DNA of 64,000 nucleotides from an uncultured Muribaculaceae bacterium (GTDB lineage Bacteria > Bacteroidota > Bacteroidia > Bacteroidales > Muribaculaceae), in assembly GCA_910588245.1 (NCBI GenBank), contig CAJUQP010000003.1, positions 1 to 64,000 on the forward strand, in the 5' to 3' direction. The translations under genes and the position numbers were made by a program. Below are positions 34,899 to 44,173 of this stretch, piece after piece (the first letter of the stretch is position 1; each line of letters opens with the position of its first letter). The notes under the pieces are model-generated. The model was not told the origin of the DNA and did not search any database. It saw only the letters and a list, made by a program, of their open reading frames with translations.

Positions 34899-35732
34899 AT
34901 GTCAAATTCTCCACAACATACGACAAGCAAAATCGAGCGGGTGAACTATCTTTTCAGGAAAGGAGGCATATATTCCATACTGCATCTGATCATCCTTGCG
35001 CTATCGATTTTTCTCGTGGTCTGTATCTCAATCGACACATTTCATAACGAAGCCTTCTACCGCGAGGCTAAGTTCATGAAAGTACAGCTCTGGATATGTA
35101 TCGTCTTTCTCGCCGATTTCTTTATCGAGTTCCTGATAAGTCCTCATAAGAAGCACTATCTCGCCAGCCACTTTATCTTCTTTCTCGTCTCTATCCCTTA
35201 CAACTTCATAATCGACCATTACGGATGGACCTTCTCCCCGATGCTGACTTATTGTATCAGGTATATTCCACTTGTCAGAGGCGGATACGCCCTTGCCATA
35301 GTCGTAAGCTGGTTCACCTCCAACAAAGCGGCCGGACTTTTCGTATCGTACCTTGCCACACTTCTCTTCACGATATATTTCTCCTCGCTCGCCTTCTATC
35401 TTTTCGAATACGGCTCCAATCCCTTGGTCAACGACTACTACGACGCGCTGTGGTGGGCGGCAATGGACGCAACAACCGTAGGATCAAATATCGTGGCTGT
35501 CACGCCTGTCGGCAGGGTGTTATCCGTACTTCTCGCCGCCATAGGCATGATGATGTTTCCGATCTTCACCGTCTATATCACCAATCTCCTCACAAAACAT
35601 CATCAGGACGGATCAAGTATCAACACCTCGGCATTCACCACCCCACTCTCTTACAGCACCTCGGGAAGCCAGACCACGTCAGGGACTGATGCCCCGGCAA
35701 CAATCGCAGAATCCAATCAACCCGCTCAATAA
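34899..35732 (+). CDS. Ion-channel family membrane protein with altered selectivity filter
   Basis: The 277-residue protein has six predicted membrane helices, the last two (about 140-165 and 205-230) enclosing a pore loop: YYDALWWAAMDATTVGSNIVAVTPVGR. Position and surroundings match the P-loop of voltage-gated-type K+ channels (usual filter TVGYG), but the filter here reads TVGSN. K+ selectivity is therefore uncertain. The tail (about 245-277) is Ser/Thr-rich. Sixteen bases separate it from a urea transporter gene, and an MFS gene follows, so the three look like one operon. Confidence 0.75.
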   Translation: MSNSPQHTTSKIERVNYLFRKGGIYSILHLIILALSIFLVVCISIDTFHNEAFYREAKFMKVQLWICIVFLADFFIEFLISPHKKHYLASHFIFFLVSIPYNFIIDHYGWTFSPMLTYCIRYIPLVRGGYALAIVVSWFTSNKAAGLFVSYLATLLFTIYFSSLAFYLFEYGSNPLVNDYYDALWWAAMDATTVGSNIVAVTPVGRVLSVLLAAIGMMMFPIFTVYITNLLTKHHQDGSSINTSAFTTPLSYSTSGSQTTSGTDAPATIAESNQPAQ

Positions 35733-35748
35733 TTAAATTTAAATATAT

Positions 35749-36717
35749 ATGAGTTTCGACAAGAATTTTATCGCCACTTCCGTAAAGGAATTCCCCCGCA
35801 CAGTAGCCCGCGGTGTGGGCCAGGTGATGTTTCAAGACAACAAATGGACAGGACTTCTCTTTCTCGTAGGCATCTTCTGGGGAGCCTACGAGGAAGGATT
35901 TCCACTGGTGGCCTGGGGAGCTCTTGTAGGAGTACTTGTCTCCACCCTCACAGGATATATACTGCGTCTGCCCGACCAACACGGGGCAAACGGACTCTGG
36001 GGCTTCAACGGAGTGCTTGTAGGATGTGCGTTTCCGACATTCCTCGCCAATACACTGTGGATGTGGATTGCCATGATAATCTGCTCGGCATTGACCACAG
36101 TGGCACGTTCAGGTATGGATAATATCCTTTCCCGATGGAAAATGTCGTCGTTCACATTTCCCTTTGTGTTCTGCACATGGATCTTCCTGCTCTCCGCCAG
36201 ACTGTTCCAAGGCTTCCCGGCCGTCAACATGGGCACTCCAGAATTCGCCCATGGTCACACTGAGATACTTAGCCTGGGGTTCGGGCATCTTGTGGAATAC
36301 TGGCTGCGAGGCATCTCCCAGGTATTTCTCATCAACTCATGGGTAACCGGCATTTTCTTCCTTGCCGGTCTGGCCATACACAACTGGCGTGCCGCCATGT
36401 GGGCAGCCATCGGTTCAGCCGTCTCCCTCTTCATAGCCATAGTATGGCAGGGTCCCGGTCAGGACATAGCCAATGGCCTATATGGATTCTCAGGAGTGCT
36501 GACAGCCATAGCCCTCGGCGCGACATATTGCAACAATTCATGGAGAGCTGCCATATGGGCAATATTCGGTACGATAGCCACAGTCTTCATACAAGCCGCC
36601 ATGAATGCCTTCTTCGCACCCATGGGTCTTCCTACCCTCACCGGTCCTTTCTGCGTGGCCACATGGATCTTCCTATTCCCGGCGTATGGATTCATTCAGC
36701 CGGATAAAGCAAAATGA
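35749..36717 (+). CDS. Urea transporter (UT family)
   Basis: The 322-residue protein has about ten membrane helices in two similar halves, each with the UT signature: GLWGFNGVLVGCAF (about 84-97) and GLYGFSGVLTAIALG (about 243-257), which line the urea pore. Members form trimers in the inner membrane and let urea pass down its gradient. No urease genes are in this window; S24-7 genomes are known to carry urease, so nitrogen from host urea is a plausible purpose. It stands between the ion-channel and the MFS gene with short gaps. Confidence 0.88.
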   Translation: MSFDKNFIATSVKEFPRTVARGVGQVMFQDNKWTGLLFLVGIFWGAYEEGFPLVAWGALVGVLVSTLTGYILRLPDQHGANGLWGFNGVLVGCAFPTFLANTLWMWIAMIICSALTTVARSGMDNILSRWKMSSFTFPFVFCTWIFLLSARLFQGFPAVNMGTPEFAHGHTEILSLGFGHLVEYWLRGISQVFLINSWVTGIFFLAGLAIHNWRAAMWAAIGSAVSLFIAIVWQGPGQDIANGLYGFSGVLTAIALGATYCNNSWRAAIWAIFGTIATVFIQAAMNAFFAPMGLPTLTGPFCVATWIFLFPAYGFIQPDKAK

Positions 36718-36731
36718 CATAGAAAACTATT

Positions 36732-38090
36732 ATGACATATTCCATCGACAACGCCCCCCTTTCCGCGCGCCACATCCGCATAGTAGCAATTGCCTCTTTG
36801 GGACAATTGATCGGGACCGGACTGGCTACTCTGGTGTCGGTGATCATCCCGCTGTATCAGATAATGTCACATCCGGAACTCAGCAGCGCCATGCAGGGTC
36901 TGGTGGGTGCAATGGATCTTCTCGGCATCGTTGTCGGATCGGCCGTAATCGGAAGGCTATCGGATCAATACGGATATCTGCTGCTTTTCCGACTTTGTCC
37001 GCTTATGATATGCGCGGCCGCGGTCGCAGCACTCCTCTTTCCCTCCCTCACCGTTCTGATTGTCGCGTTGTTTGTAATGGGATTTGGCATCGGAGGAGAA
37101 TACAGCCTCGACTCCGACTACATATCGGAGCTGATGCCGGCAAGATGGAGATCTATCATGGTAGGGTGTGCAAAAGCAGCCAGCGCACTGGGAAATATCG
37201 GAGTAGCAGGCGTATGCTTCCTCATCGTCAGGGACTGGACCGAGGCGTCACTCTGGCCGAAACTTATGTGGATCATGATAGCTATCTCGGCCCTGATGTT
37301 TCTTCTCAGAATACGCTTCTGGGAAAGCCCGCGATGGCTCATGAGCCACGGGCGCTACAAAGAAGCCCTGAAAGACGTCAGGAGGTTTCTGGGCCCCGAT
37401 GTTGACCTCCCCGACATCTCCTCAACCTCGGCTCCGGCACCCTCGAAAATGTCGTGGGGTACATTCCTGCGTGAGAACTGGCGCAAGGTAATATTCACGG
37501 GTGTTCCCTGGGCTTGCGAAGGACTCGGCGTATACGGCATCGGTGTTTTCCTTCCAATCCTGGTAATGGCTCTCGGGATAGAGTATGTCGCTCCGGGAGA
37601 AAACTCCATCATGCATGTAGCCAATTCAGTCGAAATAACATTGTGGATCTCCTGCATTATTCTTCCGGGATTCATAATAGGGCTTTGCCTGATGAATAAA
37701 ATCAAGGGAGCGCGCCTGCAGTCAATAGGATTCATCATGAGCGCAATATCCCTTGCCATATTACTGCTTGCATATCACTTCCATTACGACAAATGGATAT
37801 CGATCGGGGCGTTCATGGCATTCGAGCTTTTCCTCAACATCGGCCCGCATCTGATGACATATGTTCTCCCTTCCAAGGTGTATCCCGAGTCAGTGAGAGG
37901 CCAGGGATCAGGAGTGGCGGCTTCGATAGGCAAGATCGGGGCAGTGCTTGCCGTGTTCTTCATTCCCGTGCTTCTGAAGCGATGGGGCACTGACAGTGTT
38001 CTTATTGTATCCATCGTGGTCATGCTCGCCGGAGCACTTGTCACGATTCTATTCAGTCCATTCAGAAAAGACGGTTCCGCCACCACATGA
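36732..38090 (+). CDS. MFS transporter
   Basis: The 452-residue protein has 12 predicted membrane helices. GRLSDQYGYLLLFR (about 74-87) is the MFS loop 2-3 motif; GFGIGGEYSLDSDYISELMPARWR and ESPRWLMSHGRYKEALKDVRRF resemble the sugar/aromatic-acid branch of the superfamily. It is the third gene after the channel and the urea transporter, 14 bases away. The transported compound cannot be told from sequence. Confidence 0.85.
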   Translation: MTYSIDNAPLSARHIRIVAIASLGQLIGTGLATLVSVIIPLYQIMSHPELSSAMQGLVGAMDLLGIVVGSAVIGRLSDQYGYLLLFRLCPLMICAAAVAALLFPSLTVLIVALFVMGFGIGGEYSLDSDYISELMPARWRSIMVGCAKAASALGNIGVAGVCFLIVRDWTEASLWPKLMWIMIAISALMFLLRIRFWESPRWLMSHGRYKEALKDVRRFLGPDVDLPDISSTSAPAPSKMSWGTFLRENWRKVIFTGVPWACEGLGVYGIGVFLPILVMALGIEYVAPGENSIMHVANSVEITLWISCIILPGFIIGLCLMNKIKGARLQSIGFIMSAISLAILLLAYHFHYDKWISIGAFMAFELFLNIGPHLMTYVLPSKVYPESVRGQGSGVAASIGKIGAVLAVFFIPVLLKRWGTDSVLIVSIVVMLAGALVTILFSPFRKDGSATT

Positions 38091-38123
38091 GTCAGAACAT
38101 GTGAAACCACCGAATAAACAACA

Positions 38124-38185
38124 ACCGATATATCAAGGAGAAGGGGATGATCAGATGATCATCCCCTTCTCCTTGATATATCGGT
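38124..38185. terminator. Perfect 30-bp hairpin between MFS gene and rplT
   Basis: The arms 38124-38153 and 38156-38185 are exact complements (core CAAGGAGAAGGGGATGATCA) around a 2-base centre. It lies between convergent genes (MFS on plus, rplT on minus) and ends 8 bases before the rplT stop. It should stop transcripts from both sides. Confidence 0.85.
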
Positions 38186-38193
38186 AGTTGAAT

Positions 38194-38538
38194 TTACTTC
38201 ACTTTGTCGACGATTGCCTTGAAAGCTGCGGGATTGTTCATAGCGAGGTCAGCGAGAACCTTACGGTTGATCTCGATGCCAGCCTTGTGGATGAGGCCCA
38301 TGAGCTTGGAGTAAGAAAGATCCTCCATGCGGGCAGCCGCATTGATACGCTGTATCCAAAGAGCGCGGAAATCACGCTTTTTCTGCTTACGGTCGCGATA
38401 TGCGTAGGTGAGACCTTTCTCCCACGTGTTCTTCGCTACGGTCCATACGTTGCGACGGCTTCCATAGTAACCGCGGGTCAGTTTGAGTATTTTCTTTCTT
38501 TTTGCCCTGGAGGCAACATGATTGACTGATCTTGGCAT
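38194..38538 (-). CDS. rplT: Ribosomal protein L20
   Basis: The 114-residue protein is of normal length and shows the family pattern: PRSVNHVASRAKRKKILK, the basic N-terminal extension that threads through 23S rRNA, and FRALWIQRINAAAR with LSYSKLMGLIHKAGIEINRK. It is the last gene of thrS-infC-rpmI-rplT, with a rather long 140-base gap after rpmI. It is needed early in 50S assembly and in other bacteria represses its own operon; whether it does so here is not shown. Confidence 0.98.
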   Translation of the reverse strand: MPRSVNHVASRAKRKKILKLTRGYYGSRRNVWTVAKNTWEKGLTYAYRDRKQKKRDFRALWIQRINAAARMEDLSYSKLMGLIHKAGIEINRKVLADLAMNNPAAFKAIVDKVK

Positions 38539-38678
38539 TTTTTGTTCAGTTTTTGAATGTCAGCGGCCATATTTCCTTAGCTCTTTCGGTGCTGCACATT
38601 CGGTTAATAAAATGAATGATAAAAATGGATTCTTAAGAATTCAGCTATCGCCTGATCCTTTTTGATTCGGAATTATGG

Positions 38679-38876
38679 TCAGCGGAGGTTGAGAAGTTCG
38701 CGCACCTGCTTGATGTTTGCGGAATCAACAAGACCTGTGTGGTCGAGGTTTCTCTTACGCTTTTTCGACTTCTTCGTCAGGATGTGGCTGTGATAAGCGT
38801 GTTTTCTTTTAATCTTCCCTGTGCCGGTGAGCGCGAAACGCTTCTTTGACGCGGCATTGGTCTTTACCTTTGGCAT
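38679..38876 (-). CDS. rpmI: Ribosomal protein L35
   Basis: The 65-residue protein has the L35 pattern PKVKTNAASKKRFALTGTGK, then KRKHAYHSHILTKKSKKRKR, and is of normal length. It lies 63 bases after infC and 140 bases before rplT. The gap to rplT includes no hairpin I can defend. Confidence 0.98.
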   Translation of the reverse strand: MPKVKTNAASKKRFALTGTGKIKRKHAYHSHILTKKSKKRKRNLDHTGLVDSANIKQVRELLNLR

Positions 38877-38939
38877 TTTGTAAAAATTTAGTTGTTTTTG
38901 TTTTCACCTCGGCACATTGTGCCTACGGTCCTTCAATTT

Positions 38940-39671
38940 TTATTCATTGCCCTCGGCGTTTTCGCCTTGGGTCTCTTTCTCATCCTGTGGTTTCTCCGCC
39001 TTGACATCGCTCTTAGGCTGCTTGGCCTCCTTCTTAGGAGCGGCCTTGAGCGGAGAGAGCATGATTATCATGCGCTTCCCTTCAAGCACAGGCATCATCT
39101 CGACTTTGCCATATTCCTCAAGGTCGTTGGCGAAACGGAGGAGAAGCACCTCTCCCTGCTCCTTAAACAGGATGGAGCGTCCGCGGAAAAACACATAGGC
39201 TTTCACTTTCGATCCTTCTTTCAAGAATCCTATGGCATGCTTCAGCTTGAAGTTGTAGTCATGATCGTCAGTCTGCGGACCGAAACGAATCTCCTTTACT
39301 ACAACCTTAGCGGCTTTCTGCTTCTGCTCCTTCTGCCGTTTCTTCTGCTGATAGAGGAATTTCTGATAGTCGAGAATCCTACACACCGGCGGCTCTGCGT
39401 TGGGTGAAATCTCGATAAGGTCGAGTTCCATTTTTTCGGCAAGGCGAAGGGCTTTGTCTATAGGGTAGATACCCTGCTCCACGTTGTCGCCAACCAGACG
39501 CACTTCACGAGCGCGGATGTGTTCGTTTGTCACGTAAGGGTCCTTGCCGTTGCGGTCATTGCCTCTGCGGGCGCCTCTCTGCTGTTGCTGAGGAGCCGGA
39601 GCTCCGGCGGGACGGGGAGGACGCGGCACCGACGGGCGACGAGGACCTGAAAATTGTGGTTTTTTCTCCAT
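38940..39671 (-). CDS. infC: Translation initiation factor IF-3 with N- and C-terminal extensions
   Basis: The IF-3 core runs from about residue 47 (VTNEHIRAREVRLVGDNVEQG) to about 210 (EGKRMIIMLSPL), with the linker LYQQKKRQKEQKQKAAK between the two domains. In front of it are some 45 residues rich in Pro, Arg and Gln (SGPRRPSVPRPPRPAG), and behind it about 30 residues rich in Lys and Glu. Such tails occur in Bacteroidetes IF-3. The start is an ATG at 39671; the protein would begin near residue 47 if a rarer start were used, as in E. coli (AUU). It is 41 bases after thrS. Confidence 0.95.
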   Translation of the reverse strand: MEKKPQFSGPRRPSVPRPPRPAGAPAPQQQQRGARRGNDRNGKDPYVTNEHIRAREVRLVGDNVEQGIYPIDKALRLAEKMELDLIEISPNAEPPVCRILDYQKFLYQQKKRQKEQKQKAAKVVVKEIRFGPQTDDHDYNFKLKHAIGFLKEGSKVKAYVFFRGRSILFKEQGEVLLLRFANDLEEYGKVEMMPVLEGKRMIIMLSPLKAAPKKEAKQPKSDVKAEKPQDEKETQGENAEGNE

Positions 39672-39712
39672 TCAGTTGTTGCTTGTCTTGTTTAGGGCAG
39701 CTATTTTTGATG

Positions 39713-41647
39713 TTATTTTATCATTGAATCGACTTCTGCGTTCAATTCGGCTGCAAAGTTAACGATTTTCATCGTACCTTTATCACCTTCGCCCTGTTTT
39801 CTTACAGAAACTTCATCATTTTCTGCCTCTTTTTCACCCACGATGAGCAAATAAGGCACTTTCTTGAGCTCATTGTCGCGGATTTTCTTTCCGATCTTTT
39901 CATTACGGTCATCGACAAAAGTCCTTATGCCGAGCTCATCGAGTTGAGCCTCTACCTTGCGGGCGTAGTCGTTAAATTTCTCGCTGATCGGAAGGATCAC
40001 CGCCTGCTCAGGTATGAGCCAGAGGGGAAGTTTGCCGGCGGTGTGCTCGAGAAGCACGGCCACGAAACGCTCCATAGATCCGAAAGGAGCTCGGTGAATC
40101 ATCACCGGACGATGTTTCTGGTTGTCGCTACCGGTGTATTCAAGGCCGAAACGCTCAGGAAGGTTATAGTCCACCTGGATTGTACCAAGCTGCCAGCGGC
40201 GTCCTATGGCGTCCTTCACCATAAAGTCAAGCTTAGGGCCATAGAAAGCTGCCTCGCCTTCTACCTGCTTGGCCTTGAGACCTTTTTCGGCACATGCCTC
40301 AATTATGGCATTCTCCGCAAGATGCCAGTTCTCGTCAGACCCGATGTATTTCTCCTTGTTATTAGGGTCGCGGAGAGAAATCTGGGCTTCAAAGTTGGGG
40401 AAGTCAAGAGCCTTGAATATATAGAGGATGATATCCATGACTTTCAGGAACTCTCCCTTTATCTGGTCGGCGGCGCAGAAAATATGCGCGTCGTCCTGCG
40501 TGAATCCCCTTACCCTGGTAAGGCCATGGAGCTCACCGCTCTGCTCATAGCGGTAGACAGTACCGAACTCGGCAAGACGTAAGGGAAGATCCCTGTAACT
40601 GCGCGGGCTCGATTTGTATATCTCGCAATGGTGAGGGCAGTTCATCGGTTTGAGCATATACTCCTCCCCCTCTTCCGGGGTCTTGATAGGCTGGAAGGAA
40701 TCCTTGCCATATTTAGCCCAGTGACCGGAGGTGACATATAGGGTCTTGTTGCCGATATGCGGAGTGATGACCTGCAGATATCCGTATTTCTTCTGAATCT
40801 TGCGCAGGAACTGCTCGAGACGGTCACGGAGAGCGGCGCCCTTCGGAAGCCAGAGGGGAAGTCCCTGACCCACTGTCGAAGAGAATGTGAAGAGCTCCAT
40901 CTCCTTGCCGAGCTTACGGTGATCGCGTTTCTTGGCCTCCTCAAGGAGCGTGAGATATTCGTCGAGCATCTTCTTCTTGGGGAAAGTGATTCCGTAGACA
41001 CGCACGAGCTGGCCCCTCTTCTCGTCGCCACGCCAGTAAGCTCCGGCGAGCGAGAGTATTTTCACAGCCTTGATGGGAGCTGTGGTGGGGATATGCGGGC
41101 CGCGGCAGAGATCTGTAAAATTGCCCTGCGTATAGGTGGTGATATGACCGTCCTCAAGCTCACTGATAAGCTCGCACTTATAGGTTTCGCCACGGTCGCC
41201 GAACATCTTGAGAGCGTCAGCCTTTGATATGTCGGCCCTGACGATGGCCTCCTTTTTGGCCACGAGCTCAAGCATCTTCTTCTCTATCTTGGCGAAATCT
41301 TCGGAAGTGATCTTATGCTCTCCCGGATCAATATCGTAGTAGAATCCATTCTCGATGGCGGGACCGATGCCGAACTTCACGCCAGGATACAGCTCCTGGA
41401 GAGCCTCAGCGAGAAGGTGGGCCGATGAATGCCAGAAAGCATGCTTGCCCTCCGGATCATCCCATTTGAAAAGTTCGATGGAGGCGTCTTCAACCACAGG
41501 ACGGGAGATATCCCAATCCTGGCCGTTTATCTTGGCTGCGAGCACATCGGCCGCGAAACGCGGACTGATGCTTTCTGCTATCTGCAGGGGCGTTACGCCG
41601 GCCTCGAACTGCTTCACGCCGCCATCTGGAAATGTTATGTTGATCAT
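39713..41647 (-). CDS. thrS: Threonyl-tRNA synthetase
   Basis: The start at 41647 (MINITFPDGG) begins the TGS domain directly; an upstream in-frame ATG at 41704 would add 19 residues. The 644-residue enzyme shows the TGS domain (1-65), the editing domain with HSSAHLLAEAL (HxxxH) and TDLCRGPHIP, the class II catalytic core with MNCPHHCEIY, RVRGFTQDDAHIFC and HRAPFGSMERF, and an anticodon-binding C-terminus. It is first in the operon thrS-infC-rpmI-rplT. Confidence 0.98.
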   Translation of the reverse strand: MINITFPDGGVKQFEAGVTPLQIAESISPRFAADVLAAKINGQDWDISRPVVEDASIELFKWDDPEGKHAFWHSSAHLLAEALQELYPGVKFGIGPAIENGFYYDIDPGEHKITSEDFAKIEKKMLELVAKKEAIVRADISKADALKMFGDRGETYKCELISELEDGHITTYTQGNFTDLCRGPHIPTTAPIKAVKILSLAGAYWRGDEKRGQLVRVYGITFPKKKMLDEYLTLLEEAKKRDHRKLGKEMELFTFSSTVGQGLPLWLPKGAALRDRLEQFLRKIQKKYGYLQVITPHIGNKTLYVTSGHWAKYGKDSFQPIKTPEEGEEYMLKPMNCPHHCEIYKSSPRSYRDLPLRLAEFGTVYRYEQSGELHGLTRVRGFTQDDAHIFCAADQIKGEFLKVMDIILYIFKALDFPNFEAQISLRDPNNKEKYIGSDENWHLAENAIIEACAEKGLKAKQVEGEAAFYGPKLDFMVKDAIGRRWQLGTIQVDYNLPERFGLEYTGSDNQKHRPVMIHRAPFGSMERFVAVLLEHTAGKLPLWLIPEQAVILPISEKFNDYARKVEAQLDELGIRTFVDDRNEKIGKKIRDNELKKVPYLLIVGEKEAENDEVSVRKQGEGDKGTMKIVNFAAELNAEVDSMIK

Positions 41648-41723
41648 ATGTTGTTGTTTAGTCAAACACGTGGAGACACGCATTCCGGAAACGCTTCCAG
41701 GCATGCGCGCAGATTTTTCCGCG

Positions 41724-41757
41724 CAAAATTACTAAATTTTTTCGATTCAACCGCAAA
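41724..41757 (-). promoter_or_regulatory. Promoter of the thrS operon
   Basis: On the minus strand TAATTTTG (41724-41731) is a -7 box; a TTTG (41754-41757) lies 22 bases before it, slightly far. The leader to the start at 41647 is about 70 bases; I see no T-box and would not expect one in this phylum. Confidence 0.6.
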
Positions 41758-41842
41758 AATCAGGCTTTAAATGCCACATAAAAACGTTTTTAAACCTTTA
41801 TATGCTTAATTTAAGAGAGAATCGGCAAATCAATAGCCATTT

Positions 41843-41877
41843 TTTGCCTCCTACATGCGAATTATTTACTAATTTTG
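41843..41877 (+). promoter_or_regulatory. Promoter of the TPR protein gene, very close to its start codon
   Basis: TAATTTTG (41870-41877) is a clear -7 box; TTTG (41843-41846) is 23 bases before it. The ATG is only 7 bases after the box, so the message would be leaderless or nearly so. Confidence 0.6.
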
Positions 41878-41884
41878 CCGAATC

Positions 41885-43969
41885 ATGAAGATTCCGGTTT
41901 TTCCAATATCCCGAAGATGGCTGAGAGCCCTGTTGCTTCTTGCGGCCGCATCATTTATCCCGGCCACGGCTTCCGCGCAGGTCAACGCTGAGCAGGTCAT
42001 GAGCATAGGCAGAAACGTGATGTCGATGGAAGACTACATGCTCGCCATCCAATATTTCAATCAGGCCATCAAGGCCAAGCCATATCTCGCCGACCCATAT
42101 TTCTTCAGGGCTCTCGCCAAGCTCAACCTCGAAGACTTCAAAGGAGCCGAGGCAGATTGCTCGCTGGCAATAGAGAGAAACAAATATAAGTCGGAGGCAT
42201 ACAAACTCCGAGGTTTCGCCAGGCAGAACCTCGGCAACGACTCCCTGGCCATCGCCGACTACAACATAGGACTTGGATATAATCCGCTCGACAAGTATTT
42301 CCTTTTCTACAAGGCAGTCGCACAGACTCAGCGCAAGGACTACAACGGAGCTGACTCGACTTTCCAGACCCTCCTGCGACAATATCCATCGTTCGAGGAG
42401 GGCTACACAGCCCGCGCCCGTCTTCATATCGCACGCCAGGACACCGTAAGTGCCCTCGCCGATCTCGACAAATCCATATCCCTGTCAAAAAGTCTCGTTA
42501 ATCCGTTCCTGCTAAGAGCAGAGATCGAATGGAAACGCCGGGAATGGGAAAAGGCCGGACAGGATCTCGACGCTGCCATACATCTGCATCCGGATGTGGC
42601 CGACCTATATGTCAACCGCGCGTTCATAAGATATAACTCCGATGATTTTTTCGGAGCAATGAGCGACTATAACTACGCCCTCGACCTGGATCCGAAGAAC
42701 ACATCGGCGCTTTTCAACCGAGCCCTTCTGAGATATGAGGTGAAAGACCTCAGCCGCGCCGAAGAAGACCTGACAGGTGTGCTTGCGCTTGATCCGGGAA
42801 ATTTCCACGCCATGTACAACCGGGGGCTTATACGTATGGAGAGCGGACAAAACCAGGAGGCTCTCCAAGACCTCGAGGCGATAGCAAGGAAATATCCACG
42901 ATTCTATCCCGTCTATTATGCCATGGCTGAATGTCGGCGCAATATGGGAGACATGAAGTCGGCAATGCGTCTTGCATATCACGGTGATGATCTGGTGAAG
43001 AAATACGTGGCCAACCCCGAAAAAAATCCGCTCGACCGCCCTGCCATAGCCGCGGCGGAAAGCAACGACGCTCGCCAGAGCCGCGATGAGAATGATTCTG
43101 AGTCGGAGATTGAAGTTATGGAAAAATTCAACCGGCTCGTCACAGTGGCCGATGCCGTAGAGACTCAGCTCTCATACAATGAGAGGATAAAAGGACGTGT
43201 GCAGGATCGTAACGTGCAGGTAGAGCCGGAGCCCATGTATGCTTTGACATTCACTCCCACCCCGACGTCACTAAAGACTGTCTCCAATTATTTCAGGGAA
43301 CTTGACGACCTTAACCAACAACGTCTCATAAAGCGGCAATTCTATCTTTCTCCCGGACTATCATCGGTATCTTCCTCGGCCGAAGACCTTTTCAACTATG
43401 CCGAAGACCTGACATCGCTTCTCGCATCGGGCAAAGGGCGCCCTGTCGACAGGCTTGCGCTCGGAGTGACACAGGCAATGCTCAAAAACTACGACGAGGC
43501 GCTTGCAAACCTTGATAAAGTGATCGGCATCGACGACAAATTCACCGTGGCATATATGGCAAGGGCTTATGTGAGGTTCATGAAATCGATCGCCGATCAG
43601 AAATCCGCCCGCGACAATAACGGTGATGGCGCCGACAACAAGGCTCTCGCGGCTTTCGACCGCCAGGCTTCCGCCGCGGTGCTGCAAGATGTGATCGCCG
43701 ACTATGACAAAGCCCTGTCGCTCAATCCCCGTCTGGTGTTCGCATGGTTCAACAAAGGCAACATATATTATGCCATAGGCGACTACACATCCGCGATGCA
43801 GTGCTTCACGGAAGCCGTCAGGATAAATCCGGAATTCGGGGAAGCATTCTTCAACCGCGGACTCTCATATCTGCAGGCCGGCAACAAACATCAGGCTTTC
43901 GCCGATCTCTCGAAAGCCGGAGAGCTTGGAGTGCTTCCAAGCTACAACATACTCAAAAGGATGAAATGA
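41885..43969 (+). CDS. Exported tetratricopeptide-repeat protein
   Basis: The 694-residue protein has a signal peptide (cleavage near ASAQV, residue 32). It holds at least nine TPR units in the first half (about 35-375; AIQYFNQAIKAKPYLADPYF, GAMSDYNYALDLDPKNTSAL) and more near the C-terminus (about 545-680; NPRLVFAWFNKGNIYYAIGD). Between them is a charged, probably unstructured part (395-440). Such proteins are conserved in Bacteroidales and serve as periplasmic scaffolds; no enzymatic motif is visible. Start at 41885 is fixed by the promoter 7 bases before it. Confidence 0.8.
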   Translation: MKIPVFPISRRWLRALLLLAAASFIPATASAQVNAEQVMSIGRNVMSMEDYMLAIQYFNQAIKAKPYLADPYFFRALAKLNLEDFKGAEADCSLAIERNKYKSEAYKLRGFARQNLGNDSLAIADYNIGLGYNPLDKYFLFYKAVAQTQRKDYNGADSTFQTLLRQYPSFEEGYTARARLHIARQDTVSALADLDKSISLSKSLVNPFLLRAEIEWKRREWEKAGQDLDAAIHLHPDVADLYVNRAFIRYNSDDFFGAMSDYNYALDLDPKNTSALFNRALLRYEVKDLSRAEEDLTGVLALDPGNFHAMYNRGLIRMESGQNQEALQDLEAIARKYPRFYPVYYAMAECRRNMGDMKSAMRLAYHGDDLVKKYVANPEKNPLDRPAIAAAESNDARQSRDENDSESEIEVMEKFNRLVTVADAVETQLSYNERIKGRVQDRNVQVEPEPMYALTFTPTPTSLKTVSNYFRELDDLNQQRLIKRQFYLSPGLSSVSSSAEDLFNYAEDLTSLLASGKGRPVDRLALGVTQAMLKNYDEALANLDKVIGIDDKFTVAYMARAYVRFMKSIADQKSARDNNGDGADNKALAAFDRQASAAVLQDVIADYDKALSLNPRLVFAWFNKGNIYYAIGDYTSAMQCFTEAVRINPEFGEAFFNRGLSYLQAGNKHQAFADLSKAGELGVLPSYNILKRMK

Positions 43970-43980
43970 TTCCGAAAGCC

Positions 43981-44027
43981 AATGAAGCGGGGCCCTGCAT
44001 CGATCGGATGCAGGGCCCCGCTTCATT
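43981..44027 (+). terminator. Terminator after the TPR gene
   Basis: AATGAAGCGGGGCCCTGCAT and its exact complement form a 20-bp stem with loop CGATCGG. It closes the TPR transcription unit before the oxalate operon. Confidence 0.85.
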
Positions 44028-44173
44028 GGATGCAATCCAAACTTTTCATTTTTTAAATTGTTAAACTATTGAACATTCAACGCTCCACGCCGGCTCTCCG
44101 TACTTAATTCTACGGCCGACCGGCAGGCTGCGATGAATGACAATATCGAAAAATAAACCAAATCTTATATATT

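Noticed and set aside
38877..38939. L20-type regulatory RNA between infC and rpmI
   Set aside because: A small GGCAC/GTGCC hairpin is present, but nothing like a full L20 leader can be recognised by eye; a covariance search would be needed.
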